Source: Pseudomonas sp. J452 (GTDB lineage: Bacteria; Pseudomonadota; Gammaproteobacteria; Pseudomonadales; Pseudomonadaceae). Taken from it: DNA of 64,000 nucleotides. The notes beneath the pieces were generated by a model. The model searched no databases, had not been told where the DNA came from, and saw nothing but the letters and a program-made list of their open reading frames with translations. The stretch's first letter is position 1. Every line of letters starts with the position of its first letter. A program made the position numbers and the translations under genes. The stretch spans positions 3,038,001 to 3,102,000 of the forward strand of contig NZ_CP088294.1 of the NCBI RefSeq assembly GCF_024666525.1, written 5' to 3'. Shown here in pieces: positions 28,036-39,603 of this stretch.

Positions 28036-28758
28036 CTAGCTCAGAGGGAAAGGTGCCTGATGCAGGCCGTTCTCATCCACCTGCAGGGCCCAGCCCTGCT
28101 GGTCCCAGTCGCCGAGGACGATGCGCCGGGCGGCCTGGCCGTCGACCAGCAGCTCATGCACCGCCGGACGGTGGGTGTGGCCGTGGATCAGGGTGCGCAC
28201 GCCGTGCGCGGCCATGATCCGCGGCACTTCGTCCGGGGTCACGTCGACAATCTGGCTGGCTTTCATGCGGGTCTGCGCGCGGCTTTCGTTGCGCAGCTTG
28301 CGCGCCAGCTTGTGGCGGGTGGTGAGCGGCAGGTTGCGCAGGATGAACAGGCTGAGCGGGTTGCGTAGCCAGCGGCGCAGCTTCATGTAGGCCAGGTCCT
28401 GGGTACACAGGCTGTCACCGTGCATCAGCAGCACCGGCTCGCCATTGAAACGCACCAGGCTGGGGTCTTGCAGCAGGGTACAGCCGGCTTCGCGGCAAAA
28501 GGCTTTGCCGATCAGGAAGTCGCGGTTGCCATGCATGAGGAAAATTTGCGTGCCGCTGTCACTCAGCTGGCGCAGGGCACGGGCGATCTCGTGCTGGAAG
28601 GGCGTCATGCCATCGTCGCCGATCCATACCTCGAAGAAGTCGCCGAGGATGTACAGGGCTTCGGCCGCACGGGCACGGGTCTGCAGGAAATGTAGAAACG
28701 CCCGGCTGATGTCCGGGCGTTGCTCTTCCAGGTGCAGATCGGAGATCAGCAGGATCAT
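28036..28758 (-). CDS. lpxH: UDP-2,3-diacylglucosamine diphosphatase
   Basis: A 240-residue peripheral membrane metallophosphatase of lipid A synthesis. It cleaves UDP-2,3-diacylglucosamine to lipid X and UMP. All calcineurin-fold metal motifs are present: SDLHLEEQ at the N-terminus, [11 protein letters not shown] (about 39), HGNRDFLIG (about 78), HGDSLCTQD (about 113) and HGHTHRP near 195. It lies 4 bp downstream of ppiB and is probably co-transcribed with it. A fragment of this gene is duplicated at 24696-24767. Confidence 0.96.
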   Translation of the reverse strand: MILLISDLHLEEQRPDISRAFLHFLQTRARAAEALYILGDFFEVWIGDDGMTPFQHEIARALRQLSDSGTQIFLMHGNRDFLIGKAFCREAGCTLLQDPSLVRFNGEPVLLMHGDSLCTQDLAYMKLRRWLRNPLSLFILRNLPLTTRHKLARKLRNESRAQTRMKASQIVDVTPDEVPRIMAAHGVRTLIHGHTHRPAVHELLVDGQAARRIVLGDWDQQGWALQVDENGLHQAPFPLS

Positions 28759-28762
28759 CGAC

Positions 28763-29257
28763 TTACTCGACGATTTCGGCTTTCTCGATGATCACGTCGT
28801 CGACCGGCACATCCTGGTGGCCGGATTTCATGGTGGTGGCCACGCCTTTGATCTTGTTGACCACGTCCATGCCTTCTACCACTTCGCCGAACACCGCGTA
28901 GCCCCAGCCCTGTACGGTCGGTGCGCTGTGGTTGAGGAAGCTGTTGTCGGCGACGTTGATGAAGAACTGCGCGCTCGCGGAGTGCGGCTCCATGGTGCGG
29001 GCCATGGCCACGGTGCCGACCTTGTTGGCCACGCCGTTGTTGGCTTCGTTCTTGATGGTGGCGCGGGTGGCTTTCTGCTTCATGCCCGGCTCGAAACCGC
29101 CGCCCTGGATCATGAAGTTGCTGATCACGCGGTGGAAAACGGTGCCGTCGTAATGACCGCTCTTCACATATTCCTTGAAGTTGGCCACGGTTTCCGGGGC
29201 CTTGTCTTCGAAGAGTTCCAGGGTGATGACGCCGTGGTTGGTGTGCAGCTTGATCAT
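28763..29257 (-). CDS. ppiB: Cytoplasmic peptidyl-prolyl cis-trans isomerase (cyclophilin)
   Basis: A 164-residue cyclophilin without signal peptide. Family landmarks are [14 protein letters not shown] (active-site Arg and Phe), [13 protein letters not shown] and [16 protein letters not shown]. It speeds proline isomerisation during folding. ATG 29257 (MIKLHTN) is preferred over a GTG at 29266. It is followed directly by lpxH and divergent from glnS, with about 200 bp between them for both promoters. Confidence 0.95.
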   Translation of the reverse strand: MIKLHTNHGVITLELFEDKAPETVANFKEYVKSGHYDGTVFHRVISNFMIQGGGFEPGMKQKATRATIKNEANNGVANKVGTVAMARTMEPHSASAQFFINVADNSFLNHSAPTVQGWGYAVFGEVVEGMDVVNKIKGVATTMKSGHQDVPVDDVIIEKAEIVE

Positions 29258-29459
29258 GGGATTCACTCTTGGGTTACGGGCAAAGCGGTGGAAGTGGCGT
29301 GGCAGCGAGACAGGCAGGGCCTGTTTTCACGCCATTATGCTCACGCCCGGTCGCTTTGCGGCTGTCAGGGGGTTGACGGGTTGGGTATCATACGGGCTTT
29401 GTTTTGACCGGCCTACTGTCTCGCCGCATCTGGCCGCGCACCTGACCCTCAAGGACATC

Positions 29460-31127
29460 ATGAGCAAGCCCACCGTCGAAAAAGCCGCCAACTTCCTGCT
29501 GCCCATCGTTCAGGCTGACCTGGACAGCGGCAAGCACGCCAAGATCATCACGCGCTTCCCGCCGGAGCCCAACGGCTACCTGCACATCGGCCATGCCAAG
29601 TCGATCTGCCTGAACTTCGGCCTGGCCCAGGCCCTCGGCGGCGAGTGCAACCTGCGCTTCGACGACACCAACCCGGCCAAGGAAGACCAGGAATACATCG
29701 ACGCGATCAAGAGCGACGTCGAGTGGCTGGGCTTCCAGTGGGCCGGCGAGGAGCGCTACGCCTCCAACTATTTCGACCAGTTGCATGCCTGGGCCATCGA
29801 GCTGATCAAGGCCGGCAAGGCCTTCGTCTGCGACCTGAATGCCGAGGAAATGCGCGCCTACCGTGGCAGCCTGACCGAGCCGGGCAAGAACAGCCCGTTC
29901 CGCGAGCGTTCGGTGGAAGAGAACCTCGACCTGTATGCCCGCATGAAGGCCGGCGAGTTCGCCGATGGCGCCCGTTCGCTGCGCGCGAAGATCGACATGA
30001 CCTCGCCGAACATCAACCTGCGCGACCCGATCCTCTACCGCATCCGCCACGCCCATCACCATCAGACCGGTGACAAGTGGTGCATCTACCCGAGCTACGA
30101 CTTCACCCACGGCCAGTCGGACGCCATCGAGGGCATCACCCATTCCATCTGCACCCTGGAGTTCGAAGACCACCGCCCGCTGTACGAGTGGTTCCTCGAG
30201 CAACTGCCGGTGCCGGCGCAACCGCGCCAGTACGAATTCGCCCGCCTCAACCTGAACTACACCATCACCAGCAAGCGCAAGCTCAAGCAGCTGGTCGATG
30301 AAAAGCATGTGAATGGTTGGGACGATCCGCGCATGTCGACCCTGTCCGGCTTCCGTCGCCGCGGCTACACGCCGGCGTCGATCCGCAACTTCTGCGACAT
30401 GATCGGCGTCAACCGCGCCGGCGGCGTGGTCGATGTCGGCATGCTCGAATTCGCCATCCGTGACGACCTCGATGCCAACGCTGCGCGCGCCATGTGCGTG
30501 CTCAAGCCGCTGAAAGTGGTGATCAGCAACTATCCAGAAGGCCAGGTCGAGAACCTCGAACTACCGCGCCATCCCAAGCAGGACATGGGCGTACGCGTGC
30601 TGCCGTTCAGCCGCGAGATCTACATCGACGCCAGCGACTTCGAAGAAACCCCGCCGGACGGCTTCAAGCGCCTGATCCCCGGTGGTGAAGTGCGCCTGCG
30701 TGGCAGCTATGTGATCCGCGCCGACGAAGCGATCAAGGACGCCGCCGGCAATATCGTCGAGCTGCGCTGCTCCTACGACGAGAACACCCTGGGCAAGAAC
30801 CCCGAAGGCCGCAAGGTCAAGGGCGTGATCCACTGGGTGCCGGCCACCGAGAGCGTGGAGTGCGAAGTGCGCCTGTACGACCGCCTGTTCCGCTCCGCCA
30901 ACCCGGAGAAGGACGAGGAGGGCGGCAGCTTCCTCGACAACATCAACCCGGATTCGCTGGTGGTGCTGCAAGGCTGCCGCGCCGAGCCGTCGCTGGCCAA
31001 CGCCGCGCCGGAAGAGCGCTTCCAGTTCGAGCGCGAAGGCTACTTCGTCGCCGACCTGAAAGACTCGCAGCCGGGCAAACCGGTGTTCAATCGCACCGTT
31101 ACCCTGCGCGATTCCTGGGGAGCCTGA
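29460..31127 (+). CDS. glnS: Glutaminyl-tRNA synthetase
   Basis: A 555-residue class I synthetase that charges tRNA-Gln. The HIGH motif is [15 protein letters not shown] (about residues 34-48), and the KMSKS-type motif appears as [11 protein letters not shown] near 269. The anticodon-binding beta-barrels extend to the C-terminus, ending VTLRDSWGA. The ATG at 29460 is the family start; the longer upstream frame lacks family sequence. cysS starts 3 bp after the stop, so the two synthetase genes form a tight pair. Confidence 0.96.
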   Translation: MSKPTVEKAANFLLPIVQADLDSGKHAKIITRFPPEPNGYLHIGHAKSICLNFGLAQALGGECNLRFDDTNPAKEDQEYIDAIKSDVEWLGFQWAGEERYASNYFDQLHAWAIELIKAGKAFVCDLNAEEMRAYRGSLTEPGKNSPFRERSVEENLDLYARMKAGEFADGARSLRAKIDMTSPNINLRDPILYRIRHAHHHQTGDKWCIYPSYDFTHGQSDAIEGITHSICTLEFEDHRPLYEWFLEQLPVPAQPRQYEFARLNLNYTITSKRKLKQLVDEKHVNGWDDPRMSTLSGFRRRGYTPASIRNFCDMIGVNRAGGVVDVGMLEFAIRDDLDANAARAMCVLKPLKVVISNYPEGQVENLELPRHPKQDMGVRVLPFSREIYIDASDFEETPPDGFKRLIPGGEVRLRGSYVIRADEAIKDAAGNIVELRCSYDENTLGKNPEGRKVKGVIHWVPATESVECEVRLYDRLFRSANPEKDEEGGSFLDNINPDSLVVLQGCRAEPSLANAAPEERFQFEREGYFVADLKDSQPGKPVFNRTVTLRDSWGA

Positions 31128-31130
31128 ACC

Positions 31131-32516
31131 ATGGCTTTGTCCATCTACAACACCCTGAGCAAGACTAAGGAGGCGTTCAAGCCACTGGTCGACAATCAGG
31201 TGCGTATGTACGTGTGCGGCATGACCGTGTACGACTTCTGCCACATCGGCCACGCCCGCGTGATGGTGGCGTTCGACGTGGTCACCCGCTGGCTGCGCCA
31301 TCGTGGCTATGACGTGACCTACGTGCGCAATATCACCGACATCGACGACAAGATCATCAAGCGCGCTCAGGAGAACGGCGAGCCGTTCGAAGCCCTGGTC
31401 GAGCGCATGATCGCCGCCATGCACGAGGACGAGGCGCGCCTGTCCGTGCTGCGTCCGGATATCGAGCCACGCGCCACCGGCCATATCGCCGGCATGCACC
31501 AGATGATCCAGGCCCTGATCGACAAGGGTTTCGCCTATGCGCCCGGCAACGGCGACGTGTACTACCGGGTCGGCAAGTTTGTCGGCTACGGCAAGCTGTC
31601 GCGCAAGAAGATCGAAGACCTGAAGATCGGCGCGCGCATCGAAGTCGACGAGATCAAGCAAGACCCGCTCGACTTCGTCCTGTGGAAAGGCGCCAAGCCG
31701 GGCGAGCCGAGCTGGCAGTCGCCTTGGGGCGCGGGTCGGCCGGGCTGGCACATCGAGTGCTCGGTGATGTCCACCTGCTGCCTGGGCGAGACCTTCGACA
31801 TCCACGGCGGCGGCCCGGACCTGGTGTTCCCGCACCACGAGAACGAGATCGCTCAGAGCGAGGCGGCCACCGGCAAGCTCTACGCCAACGCCTGGATGCA
31901 CGCCGGCGCGGTACGTGTGGACGGCGAGAAGATGTCCAAGTCCCTGGGCAACTTCTTCACCATCCGCGAGGTGCTGGAGAAGTACCACCCGGAAGTGGTG
32001 CGCTACCTGCTGGTGTCCAGCCACTACCGCAGCCCGATCAACTACTCGGAAGACAGCCTCAAGGAAGCCAAGGGCGCCCTGGAGCGCTTCTACAACGGCC
32101 TCAAAGGCTTGCCACAGGCTCAGGCGGCCGGCGGCGACGAGTTCGTCGAGCGCTTCGGTGCGGCCATGGACGACGACTTCAACTCGCCGGAAGCCTGCGC
32201 CGTGCTGTTCGAGATGATCCGCGAGGTCAACCGCCTGCGTGAGTCGGATCTGCCTGCCGCCGCCGCTCTGGCGGCGCGGCTGAAGGAGCTGGCCGGCGTG
32301 CTGGGTGTGCTGCAGCTGGAACCGGATGTGTTCCTCCAGGCCGGTGCCGTGGGCAAGGTCGATGCCGCTGAAGTGGATGCTCTGATTGCCGCGCGCCTGC
32401 AGGCGCGCGCCGAGAAGAACTGGGCAGAAAGCGACCGCATCCGCGACCAGCTCACCGCCATGGGCGTGGTGCTGGAAGACGGCAAGGGCGGGACTACCTG
32501 GCGCCTGGCCGAATAA
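31131..32516 (+). CDS. cysS: Cysteinyl-tRNA synthetase
   Basis: A 461-residue class I synthetase. It has [18 protein letters not shown] (zinc Cys plus HIGH, about residues 25-42), further zinc ligands in HIECSVMS and the [10 protein letters not shown] segment, and EKMSKSLGN near 265. The C-terminal helical domain recognises the tRNA anticodon stem. It directly follows glnS and ends at a strong terminator (32534-32559). Confidence 0.96.
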   Translation: MALSIYNTLSKTKEAFKPLVDNQVRMYVCGMTVYDFCHIGHARVMVAFDVVTRWLRHRGYDVTYVRNITDIDDKIIKRAQENGEPFEALVERMIAAMHEDEARLSVLRPDIEPRATGHIAGMHQMIQALIDKGFAYAPGNGDVYYRVGKFVGYGKLSRKKIEDLKIGARIEVDEIKQDPLDFVLWKGAKPGEPSWQSPWGAGRPGWHIECSVMSTCCLGETFDIHGGGPDLVFPHHENEIAQSEAATGKLYANAWMHAGAVRVDGEKMSKSLGNFFTIREVLEKYHPEVVRYLLVSSHYRSPINYSEDSLKEAKGALERFYNGLKGLPQAQAAGGDEFVERFGAAMDDDFNSPEACAVLFEMIREVNRLRESDLPAAAALAARLKELAGVLGVLQLEPDVFLQAGAVGKVDAAEVDALIAARLQARAEKNWAESDRIRDQLTAMGVVLEDGKGGTTWRLAE

Positions 32517-32533
32517 GCGCTTGCGCGTCATGG

Positions 32534-32559
32534 AAAAGGCCGCCCTCGGGCGGCCTTTT
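32534..32559 (+). terminator. Rho-independent terminator after cysS
   Basis: AAAAGGCCGCCC and GGGCGGCCTTTT form a perfect 12-bp stem around a 2-base loop region, ending in a T-run. It is symmetrical enough to act in both directions. Confidence 0.85.
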
Positions 32560-32564
32560 CATTT

Positions 32565-32622
32565 GTAGCCGGATGCAATCCGGGATGGATATAGGAAAGG
32601 CCCCGGATTGCATCCGGGCTAC
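32565..32622. repeat. REP-like CCGGATGCAATCCGGG pair
   Basis: GTAGCCGGATGCAATCCGGG (32565-32584) and CCCGGATTGCATCCGGGC at 32602-32619 are inverted copies. This is the same repeat unit as at 14806-14862 and 57931-57954. It lies between the convergent cysS and beta-lactamase genes. Confidence 0.8.
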
Positions 32623-32625
32623 AGG

Positions 32626-34220
<1,595 letters not shown>

Positions 34221-34354
34221 GGCGTGCTCGTTAGGTGATTAAGTGAAAACGCCTTCGCATTAAAGGTTTCGCGTTTATTTCGCCTTAGATTAGCTCTGGA
34301 GCCGCTGGAGTGGGTAGCCGAATAATGAGCGCACCCCAACCGGAGACTCCGACC

Positions 34355-35248
34355 ATGGACAAGACCCTCAAGCGCGGCTCGCTGGAAATGATCGCGGCGA
34401 TGCTGATTTCCGGCACCATTGGCTGGTTCGTCCTGGTGTCCGGCCAGGCCGTGGTCGACGTGGTGTTCTGGCGCTGCGTGATCGGCGGCGCCATGTTGCT
34501 GCTGGTCTGTGCCGTGCTCGGCCTGCTGCGCGCCGAGCTGCTGGGCCGCCGCGTGTTGGCTCTGGCGGTAGTCAGCGGGGTGGCCATAGTCGGCAACTGG
34601 CTGCTGCTGTTTGCCTCCTACTCCAAGGCGTCCATCGCCATCAGCACGGCGGTGTACAACGTCCAGCCGTTCATGCTGGTGGGGCTGGCCGCGCTGTTCC
34701 TCGGCGAGCGTATCAGCCTGGCCAAGCTGGCCTGGTTGGGTGTGGCCTTCCTCGGCATGCTGGCCATCGTCAGCGCCCATGGCGACACCGGTACGACGGG
34801 CGAGAACTACCTGCTGGGTATCGCTCTGGCACTGGGCGCCGCGCTGCTCTACGCGCTGGCGGCGCTGATCGTGAAACGCCTGACTGGCACGCCGCCGCAC
34901 CTGATTGCACTGATCCAGCTGTTTACCGGCATCCTGATGCTGGCGCCGCTGGCCAGTTATCAGCTGCCCGAGCAGCCGCAGGCCTGGGCCAGCCTGGCGG
35001 CCCTGGGCATCGTGCATACCGGGGTGATGTACATGCTGCTGTATAGCGCGATCCAGAAGTTGCCAACGGCGCTGACCGGGGCGCTGTCCTTCGTCTATCC
35101 GATCGCAGCGATCTTCGTCGACTGGCTGGCCTTCGGTCATCGCCTCAGCCCGCTGCAGTGGCTGGGCGTGGCGGCCATCCTGCTGGCGGCGGCCGGTATG
35201 CAGCAGGGCTGGAGCCTGCGCGGGGCCAGGCTTCAGTCGAGCCGGTAG
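34355..35248 (+). CDS. EamA/DMT-family transporter
   Basis: A 297-residue membrane protein with about ten hydrophobic helices in two EamA repeats, for example LEMIAAMLISGTIGWFVLVS and YMLLYSAIQKLPTALTGALSF. It is probably an exporter of amino acids or other small metabolites. ATG 34355, preceded by GGAG, is preferred over ATG 34325. Its divergent position to the Lrp-type gene suggests it is that regulator's main target. It overlaps the end of the next minus-strand gene by 16 bp. Confidence 0.88.
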   Translation: MDKTLKRGSLEMIAAMLISGTIGWFVLVSGQAVVDVVFWRCVIGGAMLLLVCAVLGLLRAELLGRRVLALAVVSGVAIVGNWLLLFASYSKASIAISTAVYNVQPFMLVGLAALFLGERISLAKLAWLGVAFLGMLAIVSAHGDTGTTGENYLLGIALALGAALLYALAALIVKRLTGTPPHLIALIQLFTGILMLAPLASYQLPEQPQAWASLAALGIVHTGVMYMLLYSAIQKLPTALTGALSFVYPIAAIFVDWLAFGHRLSPLQWLGVAAILLAAAGMQQGWSLRGARLQSSR

Positions 35249-35805
35249 CGGGCCAGTTCCTGAGGCGAGAGTACGCGCATCTTGCTCGGTTCGATGCGGC
35301 TCATGTCTTCGGCCAGGCTGGCCGGGATATTCATCTCACGCCAGTAGGCGCTCGGGTTGTAGCGTGCAGCGCTGCTGCTGCGCTCGGACAGGGCCGAGTC
35401 GCCGCTCGGGTAGTAGGGGCGGTGCAGGCCGACGTGGCCGCGTACGTTCTTGTCGCGCCCGGCAGCCAGCAGGTAGACGCAGGTGCCCTGGCAGATGCCA
35501 TTGCTGGGCACCAGTGCATCGAATCCGGTTTCCCGCAGCAGGCGGCCCATGCGGATGGCTTCCTGCACGCTGCCGCCAATGCTGTCTAGCACCACGATCT
35601 TCTTGGCGAACTCGCCCGGATTCTGCCGGAGTCCCTTGAGCAAGGCCTCGTAGTCGTTCGGGGCAATCTCCTCGAAGATCTTGACTGCCAGGATCCGGCC
35701 GACAGTCGTGTGCTGCACGGGCTGGACTTCGACTTGGGCGAACGTGGCTGTCGAGCAGAGCGTGGCAGTGGCGAGCAGGGCGCTGCGGAGGGTGGTGCTG
35801 ATCAA
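35233..35805 (-). CDS. Exported ClpP/SppA-fold protein, probably non-catalytic
   Basis: A protein of about 190 residues with a signal peptide (STTLRSALLATATLCSTATFAQ). A ClpP/crotonase-like fold follows: VVLDSIGGSVQEAIRMG corresponds to the DSPGGSV loop of ClpP/SppA, and SNGICQGTCVYLLAAG to the segment that should carry the nucleophile Ser, which is absent. It may bind peptides without cutting them. No ATG fits the signal peptide. TTG 35805 is the best start, and the frame stays open to 35940. The function is unknown. Confidence 0.6.
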   Translation of the reverse strand: MISTTLRSALLATATLCSTATFAQVEVQPVQHTTVGRILAVKIFEEIAPNDYEALLKGLRQNPGEFAKKIVVLDSIGGSVQEAIRMGRLLRETGFDALVPSNGICQGTCVYLLAAGRDKNVRGHVGLHRPYYPSGDSALSERSSSAARYNPSAYWREMNIPASLAEDMSRIEPSKMRVLSPQELARYRLD

Positions 35806-36035
35806 AAGCGTGTCTCGGCGGAAGATGAGTACAGGTCGCTGAAGATACCTGCAAGCGCGCGTAACGCCCAGATTGGAATGCATCCAGTAATCGCCTGGCA
35901 TTCGCGGGGGCCCATGCTGCAGCCTTTTGCCGCAGCACAAAAACTTGCCGCTGGCGCGCAGTTTTCGTTAGCGTGCAATCTTTTCGCCGAGCCACGACCG
36001 CTTCGCAGTAGTCGCATCATGGAAGAGAAGTAGAG

Positions 36036-37940
36036 ATGACGCGCGCGCAAGACTCGCAAGCCCAGTACGAGCAGAACGATCCACTGGATCGGCGTTTGCA
36101 GGCGCGGCGCCTCGGCCAGATCGCCAATGTGCAGTGCGTCGTGCTGCTGCTGATCGGCCTGCAGACCGTGTTGGCGCAGAGCTGGCTGAACACCGTGCTG
36201 GTGCTGCTGGCGCTGGCCCTGGTGGTGGTTGGCCAGCAGCTGAACCGGCGCGGGGCAACCACGGCGGCCATCGTGCTGGTGCTGGTCTCGTTGACGGGGG
36301 TGGTCACGGTGTCCCTGTGGTTCAGTCAGGGGCTCTATAGCGGAGTGCTGCTGGCCTATCCGGCTATCCTCATCGTGGCCGGCATGGTCGCGTCGCTGCG
36401 GTTGTTCATCGGTCTGCTGCTGAGCATGTTGGCGTCGGTGGCCGGCATGACCTACGCCTCGCTCAGCGGTCTGCTGGTGTTCGAGCCCTGGCCGATCGGG
36501 GTCGGGCGAATGATCAATGTCAGCTGCATCCTGCTGATGTGCGCGATGGCGGTGTGGCTGCTGGCCAATGACCTGCGCCGCACGCTGTTGCGCCTGCAGC
36601 AGGAAATCCTGCGGGTGAAGGACTCCCAGGCCAGCTTCACCCATCTGGCCCAGCACGATGCGCTGACCAATCTGCCCAATCGCCTGTTGATCAGCGACCG
36701 CATGGAGCAGGCTATCGGCCAGGCGCGGCGCTACAAGAAGCGCGTGGCCTTGCTGTTTCTCGATCTGGACAACTTCAAGACGATCAACGATTCGCTGGGG
36801 CACGCCGCCGGCGACGAGCTGCTCAAAGAAGTGGCGCTGCGTCTGCAAGGCGTGGTGCGTGACACCGATACGGTCAGCCGCCAGGGTGGCGATGAGTTCC
36901 TTATGGCGCTGGCCGATGTCGATGACCCGGCCACGATTTCTGCCGTGGCGACTCAGGTGCAGGCCGAGCTGGCGCGCCCCTTTGCCTTGAAAGGGATGCA
37001 GATCGTCACCTCGATCTCCATCGGTATCGCTCTGTTCCCCGAGGATGGCGACGACTTCGATACGCTGCTCAAGCATGCGGACATGGCCATGTACCAGGCC
37101 AAGTCGGCGGGGCGTAACGGTTTCTGCTTCTTCGATGCGCAAATGAACGCCGACACCCGTGAGCGTCTGAGTCTGGAGCTGGATCTGCGTCAGGCGCTGG
37201 CGCGCGGTGAGTTCGTCTTGCACTACCAGCCCATTGTCGACATCCACAGCGGTCGCTTGCTGGCGGCCGAGGCTCTGATCCGCTGGCAGCACCCAGTGCT
37301 GGGAGTGATCGCGCCGGATCGGTTCATTCGGGTGGCCGAACAGTCGGGGCTGATTGTCGAAATCGGTGAGTGGGTGCTGAACGAGGCCTGTCGCCAGATG
37401 ATGCTCTGGCAGGCGGCCGGTCTGCCGCGCTTCGTGGTCTCGGTGAATCTTTCCGCGGTGCAGTTTCTTCGGGGCAATCTTGAGGCGTTGATCGGCACGG
37501 CTTTGAGCCGCTTCGGTTTGAATCCCAGCTGCCTCGAACTGGAGTTGACCGAGTCGATCCTGTTGCAGGATTCGGCGGCCTTTATCGACATGCTTTACCG
37601 CCTCAAGGCACTGGGCGTGAAGTTGTCGATCGATGATTTCGGTACAGGCTATTCCAATCTGGCCTATCTGCAGCGCTTTCGCGTGGACAAGCTAAAGATC
37701 GATCAGTCATTCGTCCGCAAGTTGCTGGGCAATGCGCAGGATCAGGCCATCGTCACGGCGATCATCCAGATGGCCAAGAGCCTTAACCTGCTGACCACGG
37801 CCGAAGGCATCGAGGATGAGTCGATTCGGCGGCTGCTGGCCGAACTGGGTTGCGATCAGGGGCAGGGCTACCTGTTCGCCAGGCCGCTGCCTGCTCAGGA
37901 ATTCATGGCGTTTGCTCAGGGTGCGCCGTTGCCGGCGTAG
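36036..37940 (+). CDS. Membrane GGDEF-EAL protein (cyclic di-GMP turnover)
   Basis: A 634-residue protein. Six hydrophobic helices at about 30-185 form a membrane sensor without a recognised ligand site. A GGDEF domain (about 200-360) has the intact motif RQGGDEF, and an EAL domain (about 380-625) has AAEALIRW, ELTESILL and the DDFGTGYSNL loop. Both domains keep their key residues, so it could both make and break cyclic di-GMP. It is divergent from the ClpP-fold gene and ends at a bidirectional terminator shared with folD. Confidence 0.93.
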   Translation: MTRAQDSQAQYEQNDPLDRRLQARRLGQIANVQCVVLLLIGLQTVLAQSWLNTVLVLLALALVVVGQQLNRRGATTAAIVLVLVSLTGVVTVSLWFSQGLYSGVLLAYPAILIVAGMVASLRLFIGLLLSMLASVAGMTYASLSGLLVFEPWPIGVGRMINVSCILLMCAMAVWLLANDLRRTLLRLQQEILRVKDSQASFTHLAQHDALTNLPNRLLISDRMEQAIGQARRYKKRVALLFLDLDNFKTINDSLGHAAGDELLKEVALRLQGVVRDTDTVSRQGGDEFLMALADVDDPATISAVATQVQAELARPFALKGMQIVTSISIGIALFPEDGDDFDTLLKHADMAMYQAKSAGRNGFCFFDAQMNADTRERLSLELDLRQALARGEFVLHYQPIVDIHSGRLLAAEALIRWQHPVLGVIAPDRFIRVAEQSGLIVEIGEWVLNEACRQMMLWQAAGLPRFVVSVNLSAVQFLRGNLEALIGTALSRFGLNPSCLELELTESILLQDSAAFIDMLYRLKALGVKLSIDDFGTGYSNLAYLQRFRVDKLKIDQSFVRKLLGNAQDQAIVTAIIQMAKSLNLLTTAEGIEDESIRRLLAELGCDQGQGYLFARPLPAQEFMAFAQGAPLPA

Positions 37941-37965
37941 CCTGCCGTGCTCGACAACTGAAAAT

Positions 37966-37994
37966 AAAACGGCACCCGAGGGTGCCGTTTTTTT
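37966..37994. terminator. Bidirectional terminator between the GGDEF-EAL gene and folD
   Basis: AAAACGGCACCC and GGGTGCCGTTTT form a strong stem with a T7 run on the plus strand and an A-run on the other side. It serves both convergent genes. Confidence 0.9.
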
Positions 37995-38019
37995 GGATGC
38001 CACCTGTCCAGCAATACCC

Positions 38020-38874
38020 TTACACGTGCAGGTGTTCGGCCGCGTACAGGGTGTTTTCCAGCAGGCAGGCGCGGGTCATTGGGCCGACGCCGCCCGGTAC
38101 CGGGGTGATCCAGCCGGCGCGTTCGGCAGCGGCGTCGAACTCCACGTCACCGACCAGCTTGCCGTCGGCCTGGCGGTTGATGCCCACGTCGATGACGATG
38201 GCGCCCGGCTTGATCCACTCGCCCTTGACCAGTCCCGGTTTACCGGCCGCTACGACCACCAGGTCGGCATTGGCCAGGTGGCCCGGCAGGTCCTTGGTGA
38301 AGCGGTGGGTGACGGTCACGGTGCAGCCGGCCAGCAACAGTTCCAGGGCCATCGGTCGGCCGACGATGTTGGAGGCGCCGACGATCACTGCATTCAATCC
38401 GTGCGGATCGACACCGGTGCTTTGCAGCAGGGTCATGATGCCTTTCGGCGTACAGGGGCGCAGCAGTGGGATGCGTTGGGCCAGGCGGCCGACGTTGAAG
38501 GGATGGAAACCGTCCACGTCCTTGTCCGGGCTGATCCGCTCGAGCAGTTGCGAGGCGTCCAGGTGCGCCGGCAGCGGCAGTTGCACGAGGATGCCGTCGA
38601 TGGCCTGATCGTCGTTCAGGTGATCGATCAGGGCCAGCAGCTCGCCCTGGCTGGTGCTGGCCGGCAGGTCGTGGGCCACGGAGACGAAGCCGACTTCCTC
38701 GCAGTCCTTGCGCTTGTGCGAGACGTAAACCTGGGAGGCGGGGTCGCTACCGACCAGGATCACGGCCAGGCCGGGGGCGCGCAGGCCTTGCTGGCGGCGT
38801 TCGACAACGCGTTGGGCAATTTGCTGGCGCAGGCTGGCGGCTATGGCTTTGCCGTCGATCAGTTGTGCGGTCAT
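38020..38874 (-). CDS. folD: Methylenetetrahydrofolate dehydrogenase/cyclohydrolase
   Basis: A 284-residue bifunctional enzyme converting 5,10-methylene-THF to 10-formyl-THF with NADP. Landmarks are [14 protein letters not shown] with the catalytic Lys near residue 54, the substrate segment [26 protein letters not shown], and the dinucleotide-binding [14 protein letters not shown] near 163. It supplies one-carbon units for purine and initiator-tRNA formylation. It is followed by the terminator at 37966-37994. Confidence 0.97.
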   Translation of the reverse strand: MTAQLIDGKAIAASLRQQIAQRVVERRQQGLRAPGLAVILVGSDPASQVYVSHKRKDCEEVGFVSVAHDLPASTSQGELLALIDHLNDDQAIDGILVQLPLPAHLDASQLLERISPDKDVDGFHPFNVGRLAQRIPLLRPCTPKGIMTLLQSTGVDPHGLNAVIVGASNIVGRPMALELLLAGCTVTVTHRFTKDLPGHLANADLVVVAAGKPGLVKGEWIKPGAIVIDVGINRQADGKLVGDVEFDAAAERAGWITPVPGGVGPMTRACLLENTLYAAEHLHV

Positions 38875-39007
38875 GGCGCGTGGTTAACCATCGGGAAGGA
38901 TTGAAAAAGGGCGTGCATTCTCGCACGGCGGGGCGGTTGGGCAAAGGCGCCACCCGGCGAATTTCCTGTAACTCCTTTATCTCGCTGAATTTTTTTAACT
39001 TTTGGTG

Positions 39008-39036
39008 TTGACGCTATGGCGACGCCTCTATAAGAT
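39008..39036 (+). promoter_or_regulatory. Sigma-70 promoter of the tRNA cluster
   Basis: TTGACG (39008-39013), 17 bp, then TAAGAT (39031-39036), within CTCTATAAGATT. A GC-rich CGCCCCGC discriminator follows, as expected for stringently controlled stable-RNA genes. It lies about 100 bp upstream of tRNA-Arg. The rest of the region 38875-39142 has no gene, only a CTTCGG/CCGAAG stem at 39091-39108 in the leader. Confidence 0.7.
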
Positions 39037-39142
39037 TCGCCCCGCTTGTCGAGCACAGCCAGTCGCTGGGTAAGACGGCAAAAGCGAAGCCTTCGGGCCT
39101 AGCCGAAGCCGAAGCTTCAAGTCTGCGCTAGCAGATGAACAA

Positions 39143-39219
39143 GCGCCCGTAGCTCAGCTGGATAGAGCATCCGCCTTCTAAGCGGATGGTCGCAGGTTCG
39201 AGTCCTGCCGGGCGTGCCA
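39143..39219 (+). tRNA. tRNA-Arg (anticodon TCT)
   Basis: A 77-nt cloverleaf. The acceptor strand GCGCCCG pairs with CGGGCGT, the anticodon stem is TCCGC/GCGGA around CTTCTAA (anticodon TCT), the T arm contains GGTTCGAGTCC, and CCA is encoded. It is the first of three tRNA genes in this cluster. Confidence 0.95.
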
Positions 39220-39250
39220 TCTGGCAGTCAGGCACAAGCATCGCAATATG

Positions 39251-39326
39251 GTGGGCGTAGCTCAGTTGGTAGAGCACAGGATTGTGGCTCCTGGTGTCGA
39301 GGGTTCGATTCCCTTCGTCCACCCCA
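39251..39326 (+). tRNA. tRNA-His (anticodon GTG)
   Basis: A 76-nt cloverleaf with the extra 5' G typical of tRNA-His. The anticodon arm is CAGGA-TTGTGGC-TCCTG (anticodon GTG), the T arm contains GGTTCGATTCC, and CCA is encoded. It is followed by a terminator hairpin. Confidence 0.95.
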
Positions 39327-39334
39327 TATTCGAG

Positions 39335-39365
39335 AAAACGCCAGGCCACTAGGCCTGGCGTTTTT
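39335..39365 (+). terminator. Terminator between tRNA-His and tRNA-Leu
   Basis: AAAACGCCAGGCC and GGCCTGGCGTTTTT form a perfect stem with a T-run. It follows tRNA-His by 8 bp, suggesting that tRNA-Leu either relies on read-through or on another promoter. Confidence 0.8.
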
Positions 39366-39383
39366 GTTTCAGCGCTATACCAC

Positions 39384-39468
39384 GCGGACGTGGTGAAATT
39401 GGTAGACACACCAGATTTAGGTTCTGGCGCCGCAAGGTGTGAGAGTTCGAGTCTCTCCGTCCGCACCA
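39384..39468 (+). tRNA. tRNA-Leu (anticodon TAG)
   Basis: An 85-nt type II tRNA with a long variable arm. The acceptor is GCGGACG/CGTCCGC, the anticodon arm CCAGA-TTTAGGT-TCTGG gives anticodon TAG, and CCA is encoded. Confidence 0.95.
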
Positions 39469-39603
39469 TCTTTTCTTCCTTTATATACCTCGCCGTTCCT
39501 GCGTCTTTTCCGCAGGTGACTTCTGCTATTCGACCCACTAGAATGCATGCCCTTGATTCTGGGCCGGAACGGCCGGCTTACGTCTGTGCAACGAGGAATA
39601 CCC

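Noticed and set aside
30561..32531. Antisense frame of about 656 codons over glnS/cysS
   Set aside because: It spans two well-identified synthetase genes and their junction, which no real gene would do.
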